Source: Isoetes taiwanensis
Taxonomy: Eukaryota; Streptophyta; Lycopodiopsida; Isoetales; Isoetaceae
Reading direction: 5' to 3'
Length of the DNA: 64,000 bases
Assembly: GCA_021234155.1 (NCBI GenBank)
Contig: JAJEKV010000009.1
Span: 7,117,546 to 7,181,545, forward strand
Shown here piece by piece: positions 55,211 through 64,000 of this stretch (position 1 is the first letter of the stretch; the number at the start of each line of letters is the position of its first letter). Made by a program: the position numbers and the translations under genes. The notes under the pieces are model-generated. The model was not told the origin of the DNA and ran no database searches. It worked only from the letters and a program-made list of their open reading frames with translations.

Positions 55211-56054
55211 TGTCCGTCAACCGGTTTCCGCGAACGGACCGGATGCATCCATCTGTCGTCCTGCAGAATCACCTGTGTCGGAATCACCTGTATCGGAATC
55301 ACCTGGGGAGTGATTCTATCCTGCGGGATCATGGAGGAGTGATTCCATCTGGCGGAATCACGGAGGAATGATTCCATTCGGCAGAATCGCTCCGGATTGA
55401 TTCAATTCGACGGAATCACTAAACTGTGATTCTATCTCACGGAATAGCGTTGTTGTGATACCGTCGGGCGGAATGAATTCGTCGTGATTCCATCTCGAAG
55501 AATCGCACAGTTGTGATTCCACGGGGCTGAATCCATGGTCGTGATTCCATCCGGCGGAATAGCCATGATGTTGCGATTCTATCTGGCGGAATATATTCGT
55601 GGTGATTCCGTCTCGAAGAATCGGACATTTGTGATTCCACAGGAGTGAATCGCGTGGTCGTTATTCCATCCGGTGGAATAGTCACGTTGTGATTCCACCT
55701 GGCGGGATACGTAAGTTGTGATTCCATCTCACGGAATCAGACACTCGAGATTCCATCTGGCGGAATAGCATGGTTGTGATTCCGTCTGGCGGAATAATCA
55801 CGTCCTTCGTGATACCTTCCAGAGGAATACATTTGCGTAGTGATTCCGTCTCGTGGAATAACTCGGGGGAGATTCCGTCGCAAGGTAGAATACCGCTGTG
55901 ATACCACCGGAAGGTATATATCCCCTGAAAGCGACCCTGTCAGGTACGGAAAACGGGGCTTCGGGTACGGATAACGGGGTTGCGGCCTGGTGATTCTGCG
56001 GCAAGGAATATTTTGCGAAGGAATCACAATAACCGGGGTAAAAATATTTTGTTC
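55140..56054. repeat. Right terminal inverted repeat, array of ~29-bp GTGATTCC units
   Basis: GTGATTCC or one-base variants recur at 55310, 55339, 55368, 55397, 55426, 55455, 55484, 55513, 55541, 55573, 55602, 55631, 55660, 55689, 55718, 55747, 55776, 55809, 55840, 55869 and 55898. The typical unit is GTGATTCCATCTGGCGGAAT plus a 9-base spacer, so each unit is an imperfect palindrome. A four-unit block (55484-55601) is repeated at 55602-55717. Irregular units extend left to 55146 and overlap the transposase start. The outermost ~60 bases match the left end inverted. Confidence 0.9.
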
Positions 56055-56066
56055 CCATTTAATTGC
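56055..56066. repeat. Right target-site duplication of the large element
   Basis: CCATTTAATTGC, one base different from the left copy at 41447-41458. Confidence 0.6.
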
Positions 56067-57220
56067 TTTAGGGGTATAGTCTCTGATTCCAGGAATGGGG
56101 ACTTATGCATCCATATTAAATCCCCCTGGAACCCCCGTTATTGTGCTACATATTAACACGAGAGTAAAAAGACATAGGCGCATTTTATTTCCTTGAAAAT
56201 TGGCACATTCTTGTGAGTAGGACTTGCTAGAGACACATAAACCTGGCTAGTAGTAGATAAACTTTTCATTCATCACAACTATAATATATATTGGGTTTAT
56301 AGAAGTGAGTAGGGTAGCTGACCGTAGGTACAACATCGGCCTACAACACAATGATAGGGCTAGGCATTGAGAAAATGTAGCGATAATTTCCTATTGGGAT
56401 AAAAAATCCTGCCCTTTGGAGTTTTGCGAAAAAGTCTAACAAGAAACTGTGGTTGGAAATATGCAGATAAATTGCATAGTTAATGTTCATCACAAAGTTT
56501 AAAATGTATGTCGTTGATATAGAGACCATTGACCATGGAGATTTGTAAAATTTATAGTTCCAAGACCATTAGGGCAAGTAAAATTAAATTGAAGCCATGG
56601 ATAACATTTTTTGTTTTGAAATACCAAGTGGTAGATCCTTTTAATGTGACCACAAACACCGCAACCCATTCTTGACGATGATCCAATGCTTAGCGGCATT
56701 TGGGCTTTTGTATTGGATCTTGAATATACGAGATATGCATCCATTAACAAAGAGAATCTTCTATATCTCTAACAGCAAAAGAGAGAACTTATCCAGCTAA
56801 TGTTGAATGGATAAACTTATCTTCATGAACAGATATGCTGCTAAAGGATTTGCCGATGCTCGGATAGATAGATGCCTAATTGCAACTCGGCAAGACATGC
56901 CTAAAAGAAATCATGCCTCACAAAAATCATGCCAGCAAATGGAAAGTGGCATCCATGCCACATAAAGAACCTTGGCGATGATGACTTATCGCAGACTCAA
57001 ACAAGATAGGAGTTTTAGGCTTCTGATACCCAAACAAAGAGAGGAATTGAAAGCTCGCAATTGAATAAAGTAACAAAGGATCTGACTAATATAGTACGAT
57101 AAGAATCACAAAATGATAGTAAATAAGAGTGAAGAGGGAACTATAGCCCATGAAAGGTTCCTTTAAATGGACCTGCTCCATGATCCCTAGTTCTGTGATA
57201 TACCATCACATGCGACCTGC
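56067..57220. other. Non-coding stretch right of the large element
   Basis: AT-rich, no supported gene; repeated AAATCATGCC words around 56905-56935 only. Confidence 0.3.
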
Positions 57221-57352
57221 AAATGAAGGAACTTTAATCTTTGCGGGCTGAGAATTGTACCTAGTTTCCCTTGAAGAATCAATTGAACTCTGGCATCCAC
57301 ATAGTGTGGCAGCTTATCCTTCGAGATGGAGATGTGTTGGGACTTCATACCT
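57187..57352 (-). CDS. Possible terminal exon of an unknown gene
   Basis: On the minus strand a TTCTGCAG acceptor (near 57352) is followed by an open frame GMKSQHISISKDKLPHYVDA, RVQLILQGKLGTILSPQRLK, FLHLQVACDGISQN and a stop. The frame has a protein-like character. Family unknown; no upstream exon joined. Confidence 0.3.
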
Positions 57353-57479
57353 GCAGAACATGCAACAACATCATAAGTAAATTCAAGTGATTGTCTCAAG
57401 GTAAATTCAAGTAATTGTAGAAGCCATGTCACAAATACCATGGTCTATGCCATACCTTTATGACATATATAAAAGACTA

Positions 57480-57720
57480 TGTTTGTTTGTTTGTTTGTTT
57501 GTTTTTTTTTTTTTTTTTTTTTGATGAAAGTGGACCTTTATTACTCAAAAGAATGCAAAAAGTACATGGGGGACTCAAAACCCAGTGGAGAAGATGTCCA
57601 CTAGAGCAACAGTACCCGCCACATACATAACACAGAAAAGCAAAGAATCCATATCACCACGAGCACAACAGGCTATGAATAAGTCTGAATCTGAAGATAT
57701 CGCTCCCAAATGATACTTTT
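57480..57720 (-). mobile_element. LINE 3' end with poly-A (T on plus strand), minus orientation
   Basis: A (GTTT)n plus T20 run (57481-57521) is followed by GATGAAAGTGGACCTTTATT and ACTCAAAAGAATGC, the reverse of a plant LINE 3' end with its A tail. Downstream sequence up to about 57720 is non-coding and would be its 3' untranslated part. Coding remnants were not recognised. Confidence 0.5.
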
Positions 57721-58612
57721 GACGTCATTCTTTAAGGAAGAACACTTGTACGCCTTTACAATGCGAATACGAGCATCGCTGGGCACTTGCGTATCTGAAA
57801 AGGCCTGTCCGTGAAGATGAGGAGATGATCCAAGCGGATGCTAAGTGGAAAGCCCTCTTTGCCAACTTGTCCCAAGAACTAGGATAGACTGACAATAGGA
57901 CCTGCTGACTATTCAAGTCACAATAGACATTAGGGCGGATTTGGGGTCTCAAAATGGCCCATATCTTGGGTTAAAGATTTCCACGTCAGATTCGCCAGGT
58001 TCAATCAGGTTTGCGCCTTTTTTACGAAAGTCAGTATTACTTGGCAGGTAGAAGGATGAGCAGGCTTACTTGGCATCCACATGGCGTATTTTCATAGGGG
58101 ATGCCTGCGCTTTTATTGCAACCATTTTAATGGACCGTATTTTTCGGGAGTCGCTTCGCCGCCCAAAATAATGGTGACTTTGACCGCCTACTGTCATCGT
58201 CACCAACTCCCTTGTCAAATTTTGGCGCAAAACTTCTGTACCCGGCGCCTCTACGTGCATCCTCTCTGCCTTCACTCCTCATCTGCAATCCATGTCTCCT
58301 GAAATTTCTGTGTTCTTGCCCCATTTACAGAACTCCCAAGGTGAAGAAGTGGGAGGTTTTGTCTCAATAGGTTCGTGGGTGAGTATCTTTGCCATCAATC
58401 GAGGGGCGAGCATAGAGTTAAGCGACAAAGGCGTCAGGGCGTGCGGACACATTGGATAGGTAGGATAAAAGAGTTCAAGTTGAATTCTAGCGGCCGGAAA
58501 GTGGAAAGTATAACAATATGACATGCATATACCCCTTCTGATATGGCCAAAGAGCTAATCTCCACCAAAACGACTTTCCAAAATTGCCCGCAAATGGTAA
58601 CCACCTTAATCG
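57721..58612. other. Unassigned stretch
   Basis: Several open frames under 85 codons on both strands without recognisable domains. Nothing else is supported. Confidence 0.3.
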
Positions 58613-58679
58613 GATCACACGACGCGAAGCTATCATCGACTACTTAAGCTGCGTAGAGATAGTTTCGCATCGTATGATC
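58613..58679. mobile_element. ~66-bp inverted-repeat element 1
   Basis: Arms GATCACACGACGCGAAGCTA and its near-complement ending CATCGTATGATC pair over 22 bases with three transition mismatches. It is related to elements at 60759 and 62929. Confidence 0.6.
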
Positions 58680-58704
58680 TCCTTATCTTTCATTTCTTTT
58701 TTCG

Positions 58705-59046
58705 TTGACGCGTGTTTACAAACAAATTTATTGTCGGGTTTATGTTTATCGGGGCGTCGTGGATGTCATTCCGGCCGAAAGTATTAGTAGTGTACTTGTC
58801 GTATATCACATAGACATCGGAATTGTCCTTTTCCAAGGTATGGATGCCGTGACCTTGCGGGGTATAGGCATCTGGTTTTACGGACATGATTATAACGTAA
58901 AGGTCAGGAAACCGAGCTTGAGGCCGGTTGAATTGCCCCCTTTAAGTGAACTTTGTAAGCCACAGACTAATGAGAACAATGTAATTGCAATGAAGAAATG
59001 CCTGGCCGACGAGGTGCAAGCGGGGAATGTCAAAACGGAGGCGTGA
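58705..59046 (+). CDS. Open frame of 113 codons, unknown
   Basis: Reads GVVDVIPAESISSVLVVYHI, DIGIVLFQGMDAVTLRGIGI, then RPVELPPLSELCKPQTNENN and AMKKCLADEVQAGNVKTEA. The composition is strongly protein-like and it may be an exon of a larger unit with 59161-59591. No family recognised; start uncertain. Confidence 0.35.
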   Translation: MTRVYKQIYCRVYVYRGVVDVIPAESISSVLVVYHIDIGIVLFQGMDAVTLRGIGIWFYGHDYNVKVRKPSLRPVELPPLSELCKPQTNENNVIAMKKCLADEVQAGNVKTEA

Positions 59047-59294
59047 GGATGAGTTTCAAAATCTTCACACCGTTTGAGGTATTTGCTAACATATTCGGAT
59101 AATGAGGAAGTTTGAAAAGCTCAGAAGACATATACGTGCTTTCTCCCCCCTGCCGATTTTGTGGATGGCTTATTTTTGGTTCCGACCTGGGATGTTCGAT
59201 TCCATGAATCATCCGGTCAACTAACAGAGTGCCGCGTAGTTAAGTCCTCCTTTAAGTTCAGATACTTTCTTCCAAAACAATATTTATACATTAA

Positions 59295-59591
59295 TTGTCA
59301 ACTAGAACGAAGGAAACAAAAAAGAGGCTGCACAACTTTTTTGGGAGCCGTTTGAGGACCATCCTGGACACTCCGTCGGTGGATATTCGAGTATGGCGAG
59401 GGAAGGAAGTCATTTATATAGCCACCATGGAAATCGAATGGCCATTATCAGAGCTAAGAGTGCTAATGGAGACAGAGAAGATTGCTAACGACTTCCATTA
59501 TTTCATTGATGGCATTAGGGTTGGTTACAGGCCAGAGGGAAATGTAAAGTTTAGTGAGTTCGCGATCAACAAGAAATTGTCTATCGCCTAG
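59295..59591 (+). CDS. Open frame of 98 codons, unknown
   Basis: Reads RTILDTPSVDIRVWRGKEVI, YIATMEIEWPLSELRVLMET, EKIANDFHYFIDGIRVGYRP and GNVKFSEFAINKKLSIA before TAG. Strongly protein-like and possibly the C-terminal part of the gene suggested at 58705-59046, with 59047-59294 as intron or broken coding. Family unknown. Confidence 0.35.
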   Translation: MSTRTKETKKRLHNFFGSRLRTILDTPSVDIRVWRGKEVIYIATMEIEWPLSELRVLMETEKIANDFHYFIDGIRVGYRPEGNVKFSEFAINKKLSIA

Positions 59592-60758
59592 CGCTTTGAA
59601 TCTCGGTTTTTATTTGTGTTTTTGTCCAGATGTTTTTTAGGGTTCCGTATTTTTTGTCAGATATTTTTTAGGGTTAAATACGAGTTATTTAAAAAGTTAC
59701 CATCATATTTTACTTTAACTTACGTTTTTTACTATTTATCTCTTGCCGGTTGTCTATTTTTGTCGGTGTTAGTAGTATAAAGTGCCATCCGGGCCGAGAA
59801 GCCATGGCAAGAACTAAGCAAACCCATAAAGGATCCATCCGGGGGTGTAAGGCCGGTGATTACATTGGTTCGCCTCCTTCATCCACATCCCGAATCTGAA
59901 GTCTCGATAGAGATTCTCCTCCTCAAACCATGCCTAACAGAAGATCAGGAAAAAGAAATCTGTATAATGACGGTGGGAGAAGCGGCTTCGGGGAGTAAGT
60001 AGGGAGGTGCACTCCGGTTGAGACGGGAGGGCGAAAATGTGAGAGACCCAGGAAAGCGAGAATATGGCGCCGGATTAATTATTGGGCAGCCGCCTCTTCT
60101 TGCCTCTTCTGCTCCTCCTGCTCCTCCGTGGGAGGCACCGGGACCTTCAAATCAAAGGAGGAGGCCCAACGCTTGAAAGGGGAAGGCGACGTAAATGTGA
60201 GGAGATGGGCGGAAGAGTCGGCCGAGCACTTGACCTCAAATCTTTGGGGTGGGTGAGGGTAGTGGGGAAGCGGAAGGCGAAGCCGGCATTAAAAGCGCGA
60301 GATTAAAGTATCGAGAAGAAAACCGAGATGGTCATTCGCGTCTCCCATTTGCGGGCTCGTGAAAGAGATTACGCAAGAGTGTGGTGCGATACATCATACC
60401 AATTCTGGAATTCAAGCAAGCGCCTTAAATGCTCTTCAAATGGCCGAGGCGGTTGGTGTCGATGCATTCGAGGACTCATGACTTTGCGACAATACATGCC
60501 AAGCGGGTGATTTGTCATGCCCAAGGACATGCGCTGGTCTTACGCGCATAAGGGATCCAAAGTACTATGGTCAAAATTTTATAATTTGAATACAACAAGA
60601 AGAAAGACCCCCGGAAAAAGGCCGTGAAGTGCCTTTGTGTTTTTCATATGTATAATATTCTTTAATGTAATGGCTTTATAAGCAATCTCTTAGTCCATTT
60701 CTTTTTTAGAAGCCTAGGTTCGCACTTTGTATTTTTTTTTTTTAATGTTATCATTGAG
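59592..60758. other. Mostly unassigned; G/A-rich open words
   Basis: After a T-rich stretch with repeated TTTTTAGGGTT words (59636-59676), the interval has open frames (60082-60306, 60328-60510) rich in arginine and glycine that I cannot assign. No element ends seen. Confidence 0.3.
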
Positions 60759-60823
60759 GATCACACTGCTTGACAAGCATTGCGTTTTTTTGTTGCACAT
60801 AGTAGTTTTGGCGTCGTGTGATC
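60759..60823. mobile_element. ~66-bp inverted-repeat element 2
   Basis: Ends GATCACAC and GTGTGATC are inverted. The right arm read in reverse, GATCACACGACGCC, matches the left arms of the elements at 58613 and 62929. A short (CCCTAA)3 run follows at once. Confidence 0.5.
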
Positions 60824-60971
60824 CAACCCTAACCCTAACCCTAAAAATGCGGACAAATCTCCCCCAGCGGTTTGTGTCCCCTTTCATAATCGACAAGCGG
60901 CTACTTGAGTTCGGAGTGGCGGTAGCCTTACGGCTCCTAAACATCTTCTTGCTTTCATAAATGCCTTCGCC

Positions 60972-61260
60972 ATGGATTGTTATGTGAAGCTCACGGAATG
61001 GTATGCATCGCCCCACATGACAACGAGGAAGTTGCGCCCATTGCGATTTATCCGTTCTATTGCAAGGAGTTGGACATCATGGCAAAGCGATGGCGAGCTT
61101 GGATGCTATCGCGAGGTTGCTTTAGCTTTCACCCGGACCACTTGGTCTCGGCGACGTCCTTTTGCGGATGTCCACGGCTCGTGGATTCCAAAACCAGCTC
61201 TAGAGGGCGGCTTCCCATTTGCAAGCGGCGAAGATGTTTTCAAGAATCTTTAGCATAGCG
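60972..61260 (+). CDS. Overlapping open frames, unknown protein fragment
   Basis: The frame at 60977 reads MLCEAHGMVCIAPHDNEEVA, APIAIYPFYCKELDIMAKRW and RAWMLSRGCFSFHPDHLVSA, then a cysteine-bearing part. A second frame over the same bases is equally long, so which one is real is unclear. No domain recognised. Confidence 0.25.
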
Positions 61261-61735
61261 GGCTCCTCTGGCTGCGTCCTTGTACTTAAGAAGGTAACTT
61301 ATTTCTCTTTGCCGTTTGCATTTGCTAGTTATTGCATTACGCTTTCGCCAAACAGAAGATACTTTGGAAACAATGAAATCTTTAAGCCAAGGGGGGTCGG
61401 TTATGTGTGATGATCTTGATTATGGCGTAGAAATGGAGATAGATCTACAAGAAGAAGAGCAAGAATGTAGGAGTTTTAGCTTCGGCCTTAGCGGCCTTGG
61501 GTGAACCCGGAGGAGGAAGATGATTCGAAGGTGATGAGGATGAGGGTGAGGATGAGGATGAGGATGAGGATGAAAAGAAGTTGTCGACATAATGCGCCAA
61601 TTTTAGTGGAAGGCAAAGAATACCTATTGCTAAGTGATATCTTGAGGAACCCGTCTTTATTCTGAATGTGTGCTCTGGGAAGGCGAGCTTATCGATTACC
61701 TTGGCGAATGGGTAAACCCTAGGCCTAGATTTTGA
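61261..61735. other. Unassigned stretch with (GATGAG)n microsatellite
   Basis: 61532-61576 is a GATGAG-type repeat. Coding words on either side (VEGKEYLLLSDILRNPSLF) suggest decayed coding sequence, but no unbroken frame. Confidence 0.3.
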
Positions 61736-61742
61736 AGAGGAT

Positions 61743-61991
61743 TTGGACAAAGAGATGTTTGAAGTGTCTTCTTATACCGGCAATGCTACAAAGCTTAAAG
61801 AAGCCTATGAGAGGCTGGAGTCTCGATTTGCTCAAGAGGAGGCGAATCTACCAACGGAAGAAGAATTCCAGCGTCTCCGTGCAAAGCTGCCAACAGGATC
61901 TACAGGTTTGGCAGGCCCTTCAGTCAATCGCGACAGCATAAGCCTCATAGATGAGGAGAAATGTGAAGAAGATAAGCTTGAGGGTTCTTAT
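61743..61991 (+). pseudogene. Unknown coding fragment cut by the copia LTR
   Basis: An acidic frame reads DKEMFEVSSYTGNATKLKEA, YERLESRFAQEEANLPTEEE and FQRLRAKLPTGSTGLAG, then DEEKCEEDKLEGSY. The helix-type heptad pattern suggests a coiled coil. The frame runs directly into the LTR, which supplies the artificial end. Family unknown. Confidence 0.35.
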
Positions 61992-62224
61992 TGTTGGAAC
62001 ATGTTGTTTTGATATTAACCCTATGTGGACGTTAGTCACATAGTCCAACATGTATGGTCAAAGGTCAAAGTCACATGGGAGACTAGGTAGGTGGACATCA
62101 CATGTTAAGACTAGTTAGGTAGTCACATCATAGTTAGGTAGGATGTCTCTATCATATATATGTAACATCAACGTGAAAGAAAAGTAGCTCATGTTTCCAT
62201 TTCTCTCCTCCTGATCCTCCAACA
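61992..62224 (+). mobile_element. Ty1/copia 5' LTR (233 bp)
   Basis: It starts TGTTGGA and ends TCCAACA, a perfect 7-bp inverted pair with TG...CA termini. TATA-like CATATATATG lies at about 62153. A primer-binding site follows immediately. No matching 3' LTR in the window, so the element is truncated. Confidence 0.85.
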
Positions 62225-62237
62225 TGGTATCAGAGCC
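62225..62237 (+). promoter_or_regulatory. Primer-binding site for initiator Met tRNA
   Basis: TGGTATCAGAGCC begins at the base after the LTR, the standard plant copia PBS complementary to the 3' end of initiator methionine tRNA. Confidence 0.9.
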
Positions 62238-62440
62238 AAGGGGCTTAGATCAGGATTGATCTATAGTGAGTGGATTCTCACTACTTTGCTGCAAGGAGGA
62301 GTAGAATCACAGAAGATCAATTGTTTGCTGCTGCAGGTTGTTCTTGAAGTCTTTGGGTGGAGCCCAAATCCATTTCAGTGTGATTTGAAGGTGCTTGAAG
62401 GATATTTCTGTTTCTTTCTTCTAGATTCAGCTATACCAGT

Positions 62441-62704
62441 TTGAATCTCATGGATCCTTTCAAATTTTCCAAAGATCCCATGCTCACCCCGAGCAATTGG
62501 TATATTTGGGCAAACTTTTTTGAAAATTTTATGATCACTAACAATCTTGGGGCTGTTTTTGATCCTGCTTGGGATAAGGCAAAAGATGCCAAGTCCACTG
62601 AGTTAGATAGGAGGGCTCTAGCCTATCTTAAACTCCGTGTATCCCCTCGTTATGTTATACGTGAGGATCATCAAAATCAGCTACATGATCATGAAGATCC
62701 CTAG
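62441..62704 (+). pseudogene. gag: Ty1/copia gag N-terminal fragment
   Basis: MDPFKFSKDPMLTPSNWYIW and ANFFENFMITNNLGAVFDPA follow the copia gag start, in which a leucine-x-x-x-N-Y/W-x-x-W motif precedes a helix. ARDAKSTELDRRALAYLKLR-like words follow. It stops after about 85 codons, where a duplicated segment begins; the rest of gag and all of pol are missing. Confidence 0.7.
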
Positions 62705-62917
62705 CCATTGTATCTATATATTTTTTGTTTCAAAGAAAAGTTTTCTCTATTTCTTGCTTCTATCTGTTCTCTTTTTTTAACGTATTTTAATGTTATACGT
62801 GAGGATCATCAAAATCAGCTACAGGATCATGAAGATCCCTAGCCATTGTATCTATATATTTTTTGTTTCAAAGAAAAGTTTTCTCTATTTCTTGCTTCTA
62901 TCTGTTCTCTTTTTTTG
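62654..62917. repeat. 138-bp direct duplication at the truncated gag end
   Basis: 62654-62779 and 62792-62917 are nearly identical: GTTATACGTGAGGATCATCA, GATCATGAAGATCCCTAGCC and TTTTTTGTTTCAAAGAAAAG. The first base change is an ACATGATC/ACAGGATC difference. Confidence 0.9.
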
Positions 62918-62928
62918 TTTTATTAAAA

Positions 62929-62994
62929 GATCACACGACGCGAAATGCCATGCTTGCAATTAGGCAGCAATCAATGGAATTCCGTCGTATGATC
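62929..62994. mobile_element. ~66-bp inverted-repeat element 3
   Basis: Left arm GATCACACGACGCGAA and right arm TTCCGTCGTATGATC are inverted over about 15 bases with two mismatches. The interior is unrelated to that of element 1 although the length matches. Confidence 0.6.
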
Positions 62995-63149
62995 TCCATA
63001 ACGTACACCTCGTTGTATGTACAAATTTCTAATTTATTAATGGAAAACTATATGTAACACAAATATCTAGCTAGATTATGTGATAACTTGCAGGTAAATG
63101 CGAATTAGTCATATCTATCATATCTAGGATTGGCAAGCACCAGCACCCA

Positions 63150-63470
63150 AAGCACGTGGCATGTGGATGACAACATCTACTCACATACGTGGCATGTGGA
63201 TGACAACGTCATGCCAAGGACGTGGCATCTTGTTGCCACAATAACACCTTGTCTTTTTATGCGGCACGCATACGGTTGTATGGCTAGGATATGGCGGATC
63301 CCATGATGCGAACATACGCTACCGTTGCACGATTGCATGCTATAATTTAAGCCTCGTAGGATTATTACACAACTTTATCGGTATTTTCGCAAGTAGATTC
63401 CAACGTATCTCTAGTTTCCATATAAAGCGTCCGGAGGCCTTTGTCTTCTCCTATCCGCCATCTCTGTTCT
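63150..63470 (+). promoter_or_regulatory. G-box/ABRE-rich promoter-like segment
   Basis: ACGTGGC occurs at about 63154, 63187 and 63220, each followed by ATG or ATC words, with a ~33-base spacing (two copies of ACGTGGCATGTGGATGACAA). About 200 bases on, CCATATAAAG (near 63419) is a good TATA box followed by a pyrimidine-rich leader (TTTGTCTTCTCCTATCC). It points rightwards off the window. Confidence 0.4.
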
Positions 63471-64000
63471 ACCACATCCGCCCTCGGCCATCTCTCTGTT
63501 CTCCCATCACTTTCAATGGCCTCAGCTCGGTTCCATCCCCATCGAGATCTTGTCTCAAATTACAGTCACGGAAATTAAGAACATTCGTCTTTGAAGCGGA
63601 GGAGCGGATCCATATATCCGAAAGAAAAAGAATGATGAAGAGTCGCCAAGGCTGGTTGCGGCGAGAGGACAAAGGCCGCCTTCTATAGGGAGGTGATTTT
63701 AGTGCGCGACAATGTTGGGCTGCCATAGACCAGTGAATTGCTTATACGAGATCTAACCTCAAGAGAGGGCTTAGGGGCAATCGCGGGCGAGGCTGCCCGA
63801 GCTCAACTCGATGCGGGGAAGATAAGGTTGCAGTATGAGAGCGTGGTTGCAGGGGCGGGCAATCATGTTGGAGGGGCGAGAAAAAAGATTATCAACGCCC
63901 TCCGGGGAAGAGCTTGCCCGGCGATCATAGGCATCGGGCTCCTCCTAGAGGGGCCAGTTTTTTTTTTAATGTTTGTAATTATTTTGTTTCTCAATGGGAA
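63471..64000. other. Leader-like and unassigned sequence to the window end
   Basis: A pyrimidine-rich CCATCTCTCTGTTCTCCCATC leader-like part precedes an ATG at 63516 whose frame (MASARFHPHRDLVSN) stops after 20 codons. Beyond it G/A-rich sequence has no long open frame. A first exon is possible but not shown. Confidence 0.25.

Larger units (their letters stand above)
41459..56054. mobile_element. Large Mutator-like element (about 14.6 kb)
   Basis: Both ends start with the same ~60 bases in inverted orientation: AAATATTTTTACCCCGGTTA, TTGTGATTCC, then ATATTCCTTGCCGCAGAATC. They are bounded by a 12-base near-identical direct repeat. Inward of each end is a long array of ~29-base units, again in inverted orientation. 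Inside are a FAR1/SWIM-type MULE transposase gene reading away from the right terminus, an inverted pair of an unknown small gene, GTATTTATAC arrays and Ty3 debris. The transposase is broken, so the copy is probably inactive. Alternatively the two ends could belong to neighbouring relatives; the shared target sequence argues for one insertion. Confidence 0.75.

Noticed and set aside
55310-55920. 29-base regular repeats as a CRISPR array
   Set aside because: The 29-base figure is the period, not a repeat separated by unique spacers. Units abut, are themselves degenerate palindromes, recur inverted at the other end of the element, and the surroundings are eukaryotic with spliced transposase exons.
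60824-60846. Telomeric repeat
   Set aside because: Only about three CCCTAA units are present, too few for a telomere or a clear interstitial array. Short runs of this kind are common in plant promoters.
61532-61576. Serine-rich frame on the minus strand
   Set aside because: Produced by the (GATGAG)n microsatellite; no other support for coding on that strand.

Overview
The window looks like repeat-dominated nuclear DNA from a plant, quite possibly a seed-free vascular plant such as a fern or lycophyte; that assignment is tentative. The support is indirect: chromodomain Ty3 elements, a Ty1/copia LTR followed by an initiator-Met primer-binding site, tRNA-type SINEs with microsatellite tails, Helitron-type termini, a FAR1/SWIM-type Mutator-like transposase with spliceosomal introns, and paralog differences concentrated at CHG sites. 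I see no complete, confidently identifiable host gene. What is present is mobile DNA, its debris and a few exon-like fragments of unknown genes.

Layout. (1) 1-1860 is the right part of a repeat whose second copy is 10466-12319. Between the copies lies a decayed Ty3/chromovirus element (about 2150-9290; gag, protease, RT/RNase H, integrase and chromodomain are all recognisable, all broken) followed by a reverse SINE. (2) 12640-13700 holds two tandem copies of a 180-bp-headed repeat, then a SINE. (3) 14366-24834 and 24835-34585 are a head-to-tail tandem duplication of a ~10.5-kb unit. The unit opens with a small Helitron and contains an LTR-like segment, an inverted tail-to-tail pair of LINE 3' parts (one with a YVDD reverse transcriptase) and SINEs. 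Two SINE-type insertions are present only in the first copy. (4) 34.6-41.4 kb is mostly non-coding with small tandem repeats, a MITE-like element and a SINE. (5) 41459-56054 is, I infer, one 14.6-kb Mutator-like element. It has long inverted termini made of tandem ~29-bp units carrying GGAATCAC, a 12-bp near-identical target duplication, a broken multi-exon transposase gene read leftwards from the right terminus, an inverted pair of copies of an unknown small gene, two GTATTTATAC-rich arrays and captured Ty3 debris. (6) 56.1-64 kb holds gene fragments, three related ~66-bp inverted-repeat elements, a copia 5' LTR with PBS and truncated gag, and a G-box-rich promoter-like stretch near the right end.

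The most unusual points are the 29-bp-repeat termini and inverted gene pair of the large Mutator-like element; a stem-loop with a shared core but different, still pairing arms at three retroelement sites; the Helitron terminus sitting 13 bp from the edge of the tandem duplication; and the clustering of copy-to-copy differences at CHG motifs, which may report methylation-linked base-calling error rather than biology.
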